DNA of 64,000 nt. Origin: Vicinamibacterales bacterium (GTDB lineage Bacteria > Acidobacteriota > Vicinamibacteria > Vicinamibacterales > 2-12-FULL-66-21). Where the stretch lies: assembly GCA_036496585.1 (NCBI GenBank), contig DASXLB010000078.1:1-64000 (forward strand), given 5' to 3'. Within the stretch, counting starts at the first letter, position 1. Every line of letters begins with the position of its first letter. The position numbers and the translations under genes were made by a program. Of this stretch, positions 55,150 through 62,614 are shown piece after piece. Under the pieces are notes generated by a model. The model was not told where the DNA came from. It saw only the letters and a program-made list of their open reading frames with translations, and did no database searches.

Positions 55150-55998
55150 GTGGACAAGCCGAAAACGCAGCGCCCCGAACCGCGGGAGATCGTGGAACTG
55201 CGGCAGTTGAGGGAGGACCAGCCCGATCTGGCCCAGATGATCGACCTCCAGATCCAGTTGCTGCAGCTCCAGCGGCGCGTGCAGGTGCGGGTGCCCCTGC
55301 CGACGATGAATCTCGATGCCGCGGTGCTGGCGACGGCGCTGGCGGCCGGCAAACCGATCCTCACCTTCGACCAGCTTCCCATCGACTGGAGCGATCTGCG
55401 TTTCCTCGTCCGCTCCACCGCCGACGCGATGCGCACGCACGACGCGATCGAGTCCGACGACTACCGGCGTATCGAGGTGCTGTCGCGCGACGCGGAGCGG
55501 CTGGCGCCCGCCGTTCGCAACTGGTATGAGACGGCTCGCCCGGTGCCCGCGGGCGGCGGCGAGGCGTCCCCCGACATCGCCGGCCTGGAGCCGCTGCTCG
55601 TCCAGGCGATGCGGCCGTTCCTGTTGCGTTGCGCCGATGCCGTCATGGCGCGCGCGACCTTCGCCGGCTGGGAGCACGGCAATTGCCCCCTGTGCGGCGG
55701 CGAACCCGATTTCTCGGCGATTACGCCCGCCGCCGAGCGGCTGCTGATCTGCTCACGCTGCACGACACGCTGGCGCTTCTCGCAGATCGGCTGCCCGTTC
55801 TGCCTGAACGCCGACCGCAGCCGGATTACCTCGTTCGCGACGCGCGACGGGCTGTACCGACTCAACGGCTGTGACGTGTGCCAGCGGTATCTGAAGGCCT
55901 ACGACGGCCGCAACGCCCGCCGCCCCGTGATGCCGGTCGTCGACGCGCTCGCCACGCTCACGCTCGATGCGGCCGCCGTGCAACGGGGCTATCGCTGA
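55150..55998 (+). CDS. FdhE-like formate dehydrogenase accessory protein
   Basis: The 282-residue protein has the FdhE plan: a helical N-terminal half and a C-terminal half with four CxxC pairs (Cys179/182, 201/204, 215/218, 241/244), likely two rubredoxin-like iron sites. 'GNCPLCGGEPDFSA' and 'GCPFCLN' match the family. FdhE normally matures periplasmic formate dehydrogenase, but no fdh gene lies in the window, so it is an orphan here. The GTG start is nine bases after a -10-like hexamer. Confidence 0.85.
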   Translation: MDKPKTQRPEPREIVELRQLREDQPDLAQMIDLQIQLLQLQRRVQVRVPLPTMNLDAAVLATALAAGKPILTFDQLPIDWSDLRFLVRSTADAMRTHDAIESDDYRRIEVLSRDAERLAPAVRNWYETARPVPAGGGEASPDIAGLEPLLVQAMRPFLLRCADAVMARATFAGWEHGNCPLCGGEPDFSAITPAAERLLICSRCTTRWRFSQIGCPFCLNADRSRITSFATRDGLYRLNGCDVCQRYLKAYDGRNARRPVMPVVDALATLTLDAAAVQRGYR

Positions 55999-56061
55999 CG
56001 ACTGCCGTCCGTGGCTCACGCCTTCCGCCTGACCGAACGCTGAAGCAGGACGGCTGCGGCT

Positions 56062-56096
56062 AAAAAAGAAAAAGGACCGGCGTGACACGCCGGTCC
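56062..56096 (-). terminator. Rho-independent terminator of the D-Ala-D-Ala carboxypeptidase gene
   Basis: On the minus strand a 10-bp stem (GGACCGGCGT / ACGCCGGTCC) with a 3-base loop is followed by CCTTTTTCTTTTTT. It lies 35 bases past the minus-strand stop codon. Confidence 0.88.
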
Positions 56097-56130
56097 ACAA
56101 ACTGGAAGCCGAAAGCCGGAAAAGCGGCTG

Positions 56131-57264
56131 TTACCGGGACGCCTGGTCTTTGAACGCGTCGCCGGTCTTCGAATTCAACCAGGAGAACAGGTGCCGGGTC
56201 TCCCAGAAGCGTCCGTTGTTCGAGTGGGCGCCGAGCACGACGACCGCCACCGGATTCCCCTGCGGCAGCCGCAGCAGCGAGGCCAGGCAGTAGCCGGACT
56301 TGCTGATGAAGCCGGTCTTCGCGCCCATGACTTCGACGTCCCCCGCGAGCAGGATGTGGTTCGTGCTGTGGATTGGAATCTGCCGGCGGTTGGTCGTCAC
56401 CGTGTAGGTCGGGGTGCGCATGATCGACGCGATGCGCTCGTCGCTCGCGGCGAAGGTAATGAGATGGGAGAGATCGAACGCCGACGACATGTTGTTGGCG
56501 TTGAGGCCAGACGGATCCGCGAAGCTGGTGTTCTGAAGACCGAGCTCGATCGCCTTCTCGTTCATCCGCTCGACGAAGGAGGCGGTTCCGCCGTGCGAGG
56601 ACCGCGCCAGGGCGCGCGCGGCGCCGTTGTCCGACGGAATCAGCAGCAGGTGCAGCAGTTCGCCGGCGGTGACCTTGTCACCCGCTTTCAGGTAGGTGGT
56701 CGAGGCGGCGAACACGTCGCTGCGTTCGACCACGAGCTCCTGATTCAAGTCGGGGTTGTCTTCGAGGAAGACGAGCGCCGTCATCACCTTGGTGATGCTG
56801 GCGATCGATCGCTTCTCCTGCGAGTTGTCCTCGTAGAGCACCTGCCCCGTCGACGGATCGAAAACAATCGCCGCCGCGGCGCGGACATCGGGGACCAGCT
56901 GGCCGTTCGCGTCGGTCTTGAACTGCGGCGTCATCGCCGCCTGCAGATCGGCCAGCCCTCTCAGCCGAGTATGTTCACGGGCGCGCGCTGAGGCCCTGGC
57001 CACGGCGAGATTCGCGCGCCTGGCGTTGGCGGCCTTCGCCGAATAGGCGGTCGCGGGCTTCCGTGCTGCGGCGGACGTGGAGGTGGATGTCGTCGATGCC
57101 ACCGAGGCGGTCGAGGCAGCCGGCTTAGCAGCAGTCGACGTCGCCCGGTGAACGGGTTTCTTATGGATGGTCGTCGTCGCGGCGGCGGCAGATCCAGGAA
57201 AACAGATCACGACGCCCAGCAGCGTCGAGGCCAATCTAGCGACAATCGGACGTGGTACGCGCAC
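56131..57264 (-). CDS. D-alanyl-D-alanine carboxypeptidase (PBP5/DacA-like)
   Basis: The 377-residue penicillin-binding protein trims peptidoglycan stem peptides. Serine active-site motif SITK (156-159), SDN (211-213) and KTG (316-318) are all present in order. A signal peptide ('LLGVVICFPGSAAAA') is followed by an Ala/Thr/Ser/Lys-rich linker of about 80 residues before the catalytic domain, longer than usual. The family C-terminal beta domain seems absent. The GTG start 57264 has GGAGG just upstream. The frame extending further upstream lacks signal features. Confidence 0.92.
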   Translation of the reverse strand: MRVPRPIVARLASTLLGVVICFPGSAAAATTTIHKKPVHRATSTAAKPAASTASVASTTSTSTSAAARKPATAYSAKAANARRANLAVARASARAREHTRLRGLADLQAAMTPQFKTDANGQLVPDVRAAAAIVFDPSTGQVLYEDNSQEKRSIASITKVMTALVFLEDNPDLNQELVVERSDVFAASTTYLKAGDKVTAGELLHLLLIPSDNGAARALARSSHGGTASFVERMNEKAIELGLQNTSFADPSGLNANNMSSAFDLSHLITFAASDERIASIMRTPTYTVTTNRRQIPIHSTNHILLAGDVEVMGAKTGFISKSGYCLASLLRLPQGNPVAVVVLGAHSNNGRFWETRHLFSWLNSKTGDAFKDQASR

Positions 57265-57482
57265 GAATCCTCCGGGGCATCCGCCCAAGCCGCACTGCTG
57301 GGAGCGGCCGCTTGGACCTGTTGGGTGGAACGCCAAGAAGTTTAACACGCAAACTCCATGGCATGCAACCATTTACCTAGCACGACAGCAATGTAACGAG
57401 CGAAACGGGGCTCCGAACGGCCAGTCATACAAGGTCCATACCAGTCGAGGTCGGGCCCGATCGCGCGACGTGCTGGATGCAG

Positions 57483-57488
57483 TAAAAT
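57483..57488 (+). promoter_or_regulatory. -10 hexamer TAAAAT before the 183-aa membrane protein
   Basis: TAAAAT ends ten bases before ATG 57499. No SD and no consensus -35 are visible. Confidence 0.4.
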
Positions 57489-57498
57489 CGGCACGCCT

Positions 57499-58050
57499 AT
57501 GCTGCCGCCGCCTTCGCAGGCCGAATACGAAGCGCTCCGCGCCACCATCCGCGAGCGGGGTACCGCCCGAATGGTCCTCCTGCCGGTGACTTTTGGTCTC
57601 TGGGGAGGCGCCGCCATCGCGACGACGGCGGTTGTCGCCCTGCCGATCGCCGCCCTGCTCCCTCTGCTGGTGCTCGCCGCCGGCTTCGAAGCCATCTACG
57701 CCCTCCACATCAACGTCGAGCGGATCGGCCGCTATATTCAGGTGTTTCACGAACCTGACGGCGGCTGGGAACACGTCGCCATGGAGTACGGGCAGCGCTT
57801 TCCTGGTAAGGGCCCCGATGCGCTCTTCAGCGCCCTGTTTCTGATCGCGACCGCTCTCAACTACCTCCCGGTTGCCCTGGGCGGCAGCGTCCCCGAACTC
57901 GTCGCGGCCGGCGCGCTGCATCTGCTGCTCGCCTTTCATATCGGCACCGCGCGGCGCCGCGCGACACACCAGCGCCAGCAGGATCTCGAACGCTTCCATG
58001 CGCTCCGGAATCCAAACCATCGTGTCGGCGATTCAACCGGCGCACCGTAG
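57499..58050 (+). CDS. Hypothetical membrane protein
   Basis: The 183-residue protein has three or four hydrophobic segments (about 25-70 and 110-150) around a soluble loop containing 'ALHINVERIGRYIQVFHEP' and 'WEHVAMEYGQRFPGKGPDAL'. The C-terminus is basic and hydrophilic. I recognise no named family. The ATG is ten bases after a TAAAAT hexamer. It is transcribed divergently from the carboxypeptidase and is followed by an unknown small gene. Probably an inner-membrane protein. Confidence 0.7.
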   Translation: MLPPPSQAEYEALRATIRERGTARMVLLPVTFGLWGGAAIATTAVVALPIAALLPLLVLAAGFEAIYALHINVERIGRYIQVFHEPDGGWEHVAMEYGQRFPGKGPDALFSALFLIATALNYLPVALGGSVPELVAAGALHLLLAFHIGTARRRATHQRQQDLERFHALRNPNHRVGDSTGAP

Positions 58051-58160
58051 GCACCCCGAATTTGATGCGCGAGTTTCGAAAATTGGAACAGATTCACCGC
58101 CGCTCTCGTTCACCTCAACAGGCATGATTGTTGCTCGGTTCAGGTGCGGGGAGAGTCGTC

Positions 58161-58373
58161 ATGATGAGTCTCGTTCGTCTCATTGGCTTCAAGACGCTAG
58201 GCTGCGGATGCGTCACCGGGAAGTACCGCGAGCTCGCCACGCATCGTGAAGTGATCTACGTCGAGGAAAAGGGCGCCGCCTGCGCAGTTCAGTCGCACCG
58301 CCGGAATCACACCCTGGCGCCCGCCCGCTTCGGCATGACCGCGCCGGTGACCGAGATCGCTCAGGCCAGCTAA
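58161..58373 (+). CDS. Small conserved-looking protein with CGC motif (70 aa)
   Basis: The ATG at 58161 follows GGGGAGAG at good SD distance. The 70-residue product contains 'IGFKTLGCGCVTGKYRELAT' and 'EVIYVEEKGAACAVQSHRRN', with Cys, Lys and His clusters suggestive of metal or nucleic acid contact. The codon composition fits the neighbours. No named family is recognised, and no function is assigned. It lies between the membrane protein and a DNA methyltransferase gene. Confidence 0.6.
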   Translation: MMSLVRLIGFKTLGCGCVTGKYRELATHREVIYVEEKGAACAVQSHRRNHTLAPARFGMTAPVTEIAQAS

Positions 58374-58398
58374 GTCCCCTCCGCGTGCGGCGGCCGGC

Positions 58399-58407
58399 TG
58401 ATACGAT
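58399..58407 (+). promoter_or_regulatory. Extended -10 before the DNA methyltransferase
   Basis: TGaTACGAT ends nine bases before the TTG start, exactly repeating the layout at 21141-21159. No SD fits. Confidence 0.5.
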
Positions 58408-58416
58408 GGCACCGCA

Positions 58417-59274
58417 TTGCGTCCGATTACCCCTCACGTTCAGCTCAAGGCGCGCCGCGCCACCCTCCGCTTCTACCTCGGTGATTGCCTCGAAGTGCTC
58501 CGTTCTTTGACGCCGGGGTCGATTTCTGTAATCGTCACCTCTCCCCCTTACAACCTCGGAGTTCGGTACCGGAGCTACGACGACGCGGTTCCGCGCGAGC
58601 GATATCTGGCATGGACCAGCGAATGGATCGAGGCCGCCGCCGCGACGCTGGCGCCCGCCGGGTCGCTGTTTCTGAACGTCGGCGCCAAGCCGACCGAGCC
58701 CTGGACCGCCTTCGACGTCGCCCAGGCAGCACGCCACAGCCTGCGTCTCCAGAACACCATCCACTGGATCAAGTCGATCGCCATCGCTCAGGATGCTGCC
58801 GGCGCGGGGGCCGGTCTGACGAGGGACCTGAACGTCGGGCACTACAAGCCCATCAACAGCGACCGTTTCGTCAACGACTGCCACGAGTTCATCTTCCACT
58901 TCAGTCCGCAGGCGCGCACGCCGCTCGACCGGCGGGCCATCGGGGTCAAGTACCAGGACGCGTCGAACGTGTCGCGCTGGCAGGCCGGCGCCGGCAACCT
59001 GCGCTGCCGCGGCAACACCTGGTTCATCCCCTATGACACGATCCAGGATCGCGACAAGGACCGTCCCCACCCGGCCACGTTTCCTCCTCGATTGCCTGAG
59101 TACTGCGTGAAGCTGCACGGCCTCGATCGGGTTCGGACGTTCATGGATCCGTTTCTCGGTCTGGGCAGCTCAGCCGTCGCCGCGGCGCAGCTCGGCGTCG
59201 ACTTCATCGGCGTGGAGCTGGATCGACACTACCTGGCGGAAGCGGTCTCGCGCGTCAAGCGCGCCCTTCGATAG
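58417..59274 (+). CDS. Site-specific DNA methyltransferase (beta class, orphan)
   Basis: The 285-residue enzyme has the catalytic motif TSPPYN (41-46) early and the SAM-binding 'FLGLGSSAVAAAQLG' late (about 246-260). That motif order defines beta-class amino methyltransferases (N6-adenine or N4-cytosine). SPPY is compatible with either, with N4-cytosine common. 'DRHYLAEAVSRVKRAL' ends the fold. No restriction enzyme is encoded next to it, so it looks like a solitary epigenetic or maintenance methyltransferase. The TTG start is supported by its position after an extended -10. Confidence 0.9.
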   Translation: MRPITPHVQLKARRATLRFYLGDCLEVLRSLTPGSISVIVTSPPYNLGVRYRSYDDAVPRERYLAWTSEWIEAAAATLAPAGSLFLNVGAKPTEPWTAFDVAQAARHSLRLQNTIHWIKSIAIAQDAAGAGAGLTRDLNVGHYKPINSDRFVNDCHEFIFHFSPQARTPLDRRAIGVKYQDASNVSRWQAGAGNLRCRGNTWFIPYDTIQDRDKDRPHPATFPPRLPEYCVKLHGLDRVRTFMDPFLGLGSSAVAAAQLGVDFIGVELDRHYLAEAVSRVKRALR

Positions 59275-59310
59275 ACAAAAAGCCCGGCCCCGCCATCGCG
59301 GAACCGGGCT
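59275..59310 (-). terminator. Terminator after the second TonB receptor
   Basis: On the minus strand AGCCCGG pairs with CCGGGCT (59310-59304 with 59287-59281), with an inner CCGC/GCGG stem, followed by TTTTTGTC. It ends the minus-strand receptor message between convergent genes. Confidence 0.75.
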
Positions 59311-59338
59311 TCGGGCAATGCCGCCGATTCGGGTGAGC

Positions 59339-62300
59339 CTAGAACCGGACGCGCGCCTCCCACTGCGCCTGCCAGCGCGAACGTAGATCGTCGCGCGTGA
59401 AGGTGCCGAGGAAGTTGGCGTTGGTGATCGTCGCGATGTTGATGATCTCCTTCCCGGTCGCCGCGTCGATGCCCCCGTATCCGAGCGTCTGCGGCGAGTA
59501 GAAGTTCGGGAAGTAGTGCCAGCCCCAGTCGCTGTGGAGCATGTTCAGGAAGTTGAGCACGCTCATCGAGAGCTCCACGTGGGCCTTGCCGGCCGGCACG
59601 GTGACGGCGTACCGCACGTCGAGCTGGTTCGTCCACGGCGACGTGCCGGTGTTCCGGTTCGGCACCATGCCGCGGTTGTCCTTGGCGGCCGGATCCTGCG
59701 CCAGGTACGCGTTCAGCTGGTCCCACGTCCCGCCGGTGACGACAACCTGGTCGGCGGTTGCGGGAACGTACGCGATGTCGTTGAAGGTCGTCGTATCGCC
59801 GTTGGCGTCGCCGTTGAACACAAGCGAGTACGGCTGACCCGTCTGGCCGCTGTAGAAGACCGACGCCACGCTGTGCAGGTTCTTCACCATCGGGATGTCG
59901 AACGAGCCGGCCAGGTTGACGCGGTTGCCGGTCTCGAAGTTCGAGCGCGCCAGCGTCGGGTTGTTCGGGTCGTAGTTCTCGTACTGATCGCGCCACGAGC
60001 TGAGCGCCACGAAGGCGCCGCCGTCGCTGATCGTCTTCGCGGAATTCTTCACGTACGAGCCGCTCGCGTACCAGCCGTGCTTGTAGAGCTTCTCGAGCTT
60101 CAGCGCGAGCGTGTTATTGGTACCGCCGTTCGTGTTGGTGAGCAGCACCGCGTCGTTGATGTTCGGATCGACCTTCGCCAGCACCAGCCGGCCGTCCGGA
60201 CGGACGGCGCCGGTCGGCGCAAAGTTGAGGTCCTTCCACAGCACGTCTTTCTGTGTATCCGAGAAGAGGAACTCCGCGGACGCCACGAGATCCCAGGGCA
60301 GCGAGCGGTCATAGGCGATGTTCCCGCGCAAGACCTGCGGATACTTGAAATTCGGGTCAACCATGTTGATCGTCTGGCGCCCTGTCGCGCCGCCCGTCAC
60401 CGAGGTCGGCTGATTGTTCGGGTCCGCGACGAACTTCACGTTGTTGTTGGCATTGAACCCGACCGACAGGGCCGTGAAGTCGATGCCGGTGTTGCCGTAC
60501 TGGTTCGAGAGCCACACGTAGGGGGTGCGGCCGGCGAACGAGCCGATGCCACCCCGGATCTGCTGGCGCTGCGCGCCGCTGCCGGTCAAGTCCCAGTTGA
60601 AGCCGATGCGCGGCGAGAACATCTTCGGCGCAGGGACGACGTCCGTCCGGTAGCCGAAGTCGGCGACCGACACGGGATTGGGGGCGGGCGTGTCCGGGAA
60701 GTGCGGCATGTCCAGACGCGCGCCGTAGGTCAACGTGAGGTTCGGCTTCACCCGCCACTGATCGCCGGCGTAGAACCCGTACTGCTGCACGCCGAAATCG
60801 GCGGCAAAATTCGGGTTGCTCGGGTAGTTCGAGAAGTTGTGCGAGAACGCCTGCGCCAGGCCTGCCTGAAAATTGGCAACGGTGCTGAACTCGTAGTTGC
60901 CGTAGAAGTTCTGGATGAACAGGTTGTAGAAGTGGAACAGCTCGTTGTGCGTGCCCACTGAGAAGGTGTGGTGACCGCGCACCACCGTGAAGTCGTCGTT
61001 GATTTCGACGATGTCCTGGTTGAGTGCGTTGGCCTGCGACGAGTTTTCAGTCCCTAAGATGACGTTGTTGCTGCCGGTCAGGTCGACGCGAACCATCGGA
61101 AACGCCTGGAAACCGGGCTGGTCGCCGCGCACGTTGCGCTCGCGCTGATAACCAATACGGAACTGGTTGAAGGTGGCATTCCCCAGCGTCGTGTCGAGCT
61201 GACCGACGCTCGACAGCACCTTGTCCTGGATCGAATAGTAGCGATCCGGCATCAGATACTGCGTCGTCGTCGGCGTGCCGACGTACTGAGTGCCATTGAC
61301 ATAATTGACACGCGCCGTCAGCCGGTTCTTGTTCGACAAGTTGAAGTCGGTGCGGACGAACACCTTGTCGTTGTTCTGCGGACGGCTGAACTCATCCAAG
61401 CCGCCTGGATCGAAGCCGTACTGGGTCTTGGCGATGCTGAGCACCTGCTGGACCGCGGCCTGATCGGCGGCGTCCCACGGCTGGCCGCTGTTGCCGCTCA
61501 CCGAGAAGCCGACCGGCGTCAGCTTGCGCTGGAAATCGACGTTGCCGAAGTAGAACGCCTTGTTCTTGGCGATCGGCCCGCCGAGGCTGAAGCCGCTCTG
61601 CTTGTCGTTGAAGGTGCCGACCTTGGTGTCGGCCGGGTTCGGCGTGGCGGTCGTGGCGACGGCCGGGATGCCGCCGATCAGCGATTGGCTGCGGGCGTAG
61701 AGGTAACCGGTGCCGTGAAGGCCGTTGGTGCCGCTGCGCGTGACGACGTTGACCCCGCCGCCGGAGAAGCCGCCCTGCTTCACGTCGTATGGCGAGACGA
61801 CGACCTGGATTTCCTGGATGGCATCGAGGCTGATCGGCTGCGTGCCGGTCTGGCCGCCCGGCGTGCCGCTGTCGGCGAGACCGAACAAGTCGTTGTTGAC
61901 CGCGCCGTCGATCTGCATGTTGTTGTAGCGGTTGTGACGGCCCGCGATCGACATCGCCTGATCGCCGCTGCTGCCGAGCGTCGTCGGGTTGACGAACGGC
62001 GAGACGCGCGCGAAGTCGGTGATGCTGCGGTTGATCGTCGGCAGTGTCTCGATCACCTGCTTGGCGATGTTGGTCGCGCTGCCGGCGGTGTTGACGTCGA
62101 TGTCCGGAGAACTGGCGACGACCTCGACGCTCTCGCTGACCGTCGCCAGCGCGAGCTTGAAGTCGACCGTCTTCTCGGCCCCCAGCGCGACCTCGAGGTT
62201 CTCCTGCTTCTGATCCCTGAAGCCGCTCATCGCCGCGGCAACCGTGTAGGTGCCGATCCGGACGTTGAGAATGTTGTAGCGGCCATCGGCGCCGGTCACG

Positions 62301-62497
62301 GCCTCATAGTTCGTGCCGGTGTCGGTGTGGGTGGCCGTGACGGTCACGCCGGGAAGCACGCCTCCCTGCGCGTCGACGATCACGCCCGAAATATTGCCGG
62401 TCGTGACGGTGGCTTGCGCCGCGGCGGGCGCGGCCGTGAACAGGAACAGGCACGCGGCCGCTGCCAGGCTCCATATCGCCTTGCTACACGATTTCAT
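59339..62497 (-). CDS. TonB-dependent receptor with carboxypeptidase regulatory-like domain (2)
   Basis: The 1052-residue outer-membrane protein starts MKSCSKAIWSLAAAACLF with a signal peptide ending near 'AAAQA'. The regulatory-like domain is 'GNISGVIVDAQGGVLPGVTV' (about 33-115). The plug contains 'INRSITDFARVSPF' and 'RYNNMQIDGAVNNDLFGL', and the barrel ends in Phe ('WEARVRF'). This is the acidobacterial Oar-like type. The ATG at 62497 has a GGAGAAG SD. Upstream in-frame residues (MSRRWRRSS) are not needed. No SusD-like or transport partner is nearby. Confidence 0.9.
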   Translation of the reverse strand: MKSCSKAIWSLAAAACLFLFTAAPAAAQATVTTGNISGVIVDAQGGVLPGVTVTATHTDTGTNYEAVTGADGRYNILNVRIGTYTVAAAMSGFRDQKQENLEVALGAEKTVDFKLALATVSESVEVVASSPDIDVNTAGSATNIAKQVIETLPTINRSITDFARVSPFVNPTTLGSSGDQAMSIAGRHNRYNNMQIDGAVNNDLFGLADSGTPGGQTGTQPISLDAIQEIQVVVSPYDVKQGGFSGGGVNVVTRSGTNGLHGTGYLYARSQSLIGGIPAVATTATPNPADTKVGTFNDKQSGFSLGGPIAKNKAFYFGNVDFQRKLTPVGFSVSGNSGQPWDAADQAAVQQVLSIAKTQYGFDPGGLDEFSRPQNNDKVFVRTDFNLSNKNRLTARVNYVNGTQYVGTPTTTQYLMPDRYYSIQDKVLSSVGQLDTTLGNATFNQFRIGYQRERNVRGDQPGFQAFPMVRVDLTGSNNVILGTENSSQANALNQDIVEINDDFTVVRGHHTFSVGTHNELFHFYNLFIQNFYGNYEFSTVANFQAGLAQAFSHNFSNYPSNPNFAADFGVQQYGFYAGDQWRVKPNLTLTYGARLDMPHFPDTPAPNPVSVADFGYRTDVVPAPKMFSPRIGFNWDLTGSGAQRQQIRGGIGSFAGRTPYVWLSNQYGNTGIDFTALSVGFNANNNVKFVADPNNQPTSVTGGATGRQTINMVDPNFKYPQVLRGNIAYDRSLPWDLVASAEFLFSDTQKDVLWKDLNFAPTGAVRPDGRLVLAKVDPNINDAVLLTNTNGGTNNTLALKLEKLYKHGWYASGSYVKNSAKTISDGGAFVALSSWRDQYENYDPNNPTLARSNFETGNRVNLAGSFDIPMVKNLHSVASVFYSGQTGQPYSLVFNGDANGDTTTFNDIAYVPATADQVVVTGGTWDQLNAYLAQDPAAKDNRGMVPNRNTGTSPWTNQLDVRYAVTVPAGKAHVELSMSVLNFLNMLHSDWGWHYFPNFYSPQTLGYGGIDAATGKEIINIATITNANFLGTFTRDDLRSRWQAQWEARVRF

Positions 62498-62614
62498 GGA
62501 TGATCTTCTCCACCTGCGAGACATGACTGAGGGAACCGAAACCCTGTTGAAATGACGCGCAGAAGTATACAGCAGCGGCTGTAACGGGAATGAAAAAAGG
62601 CCGGCGACGCAGCG

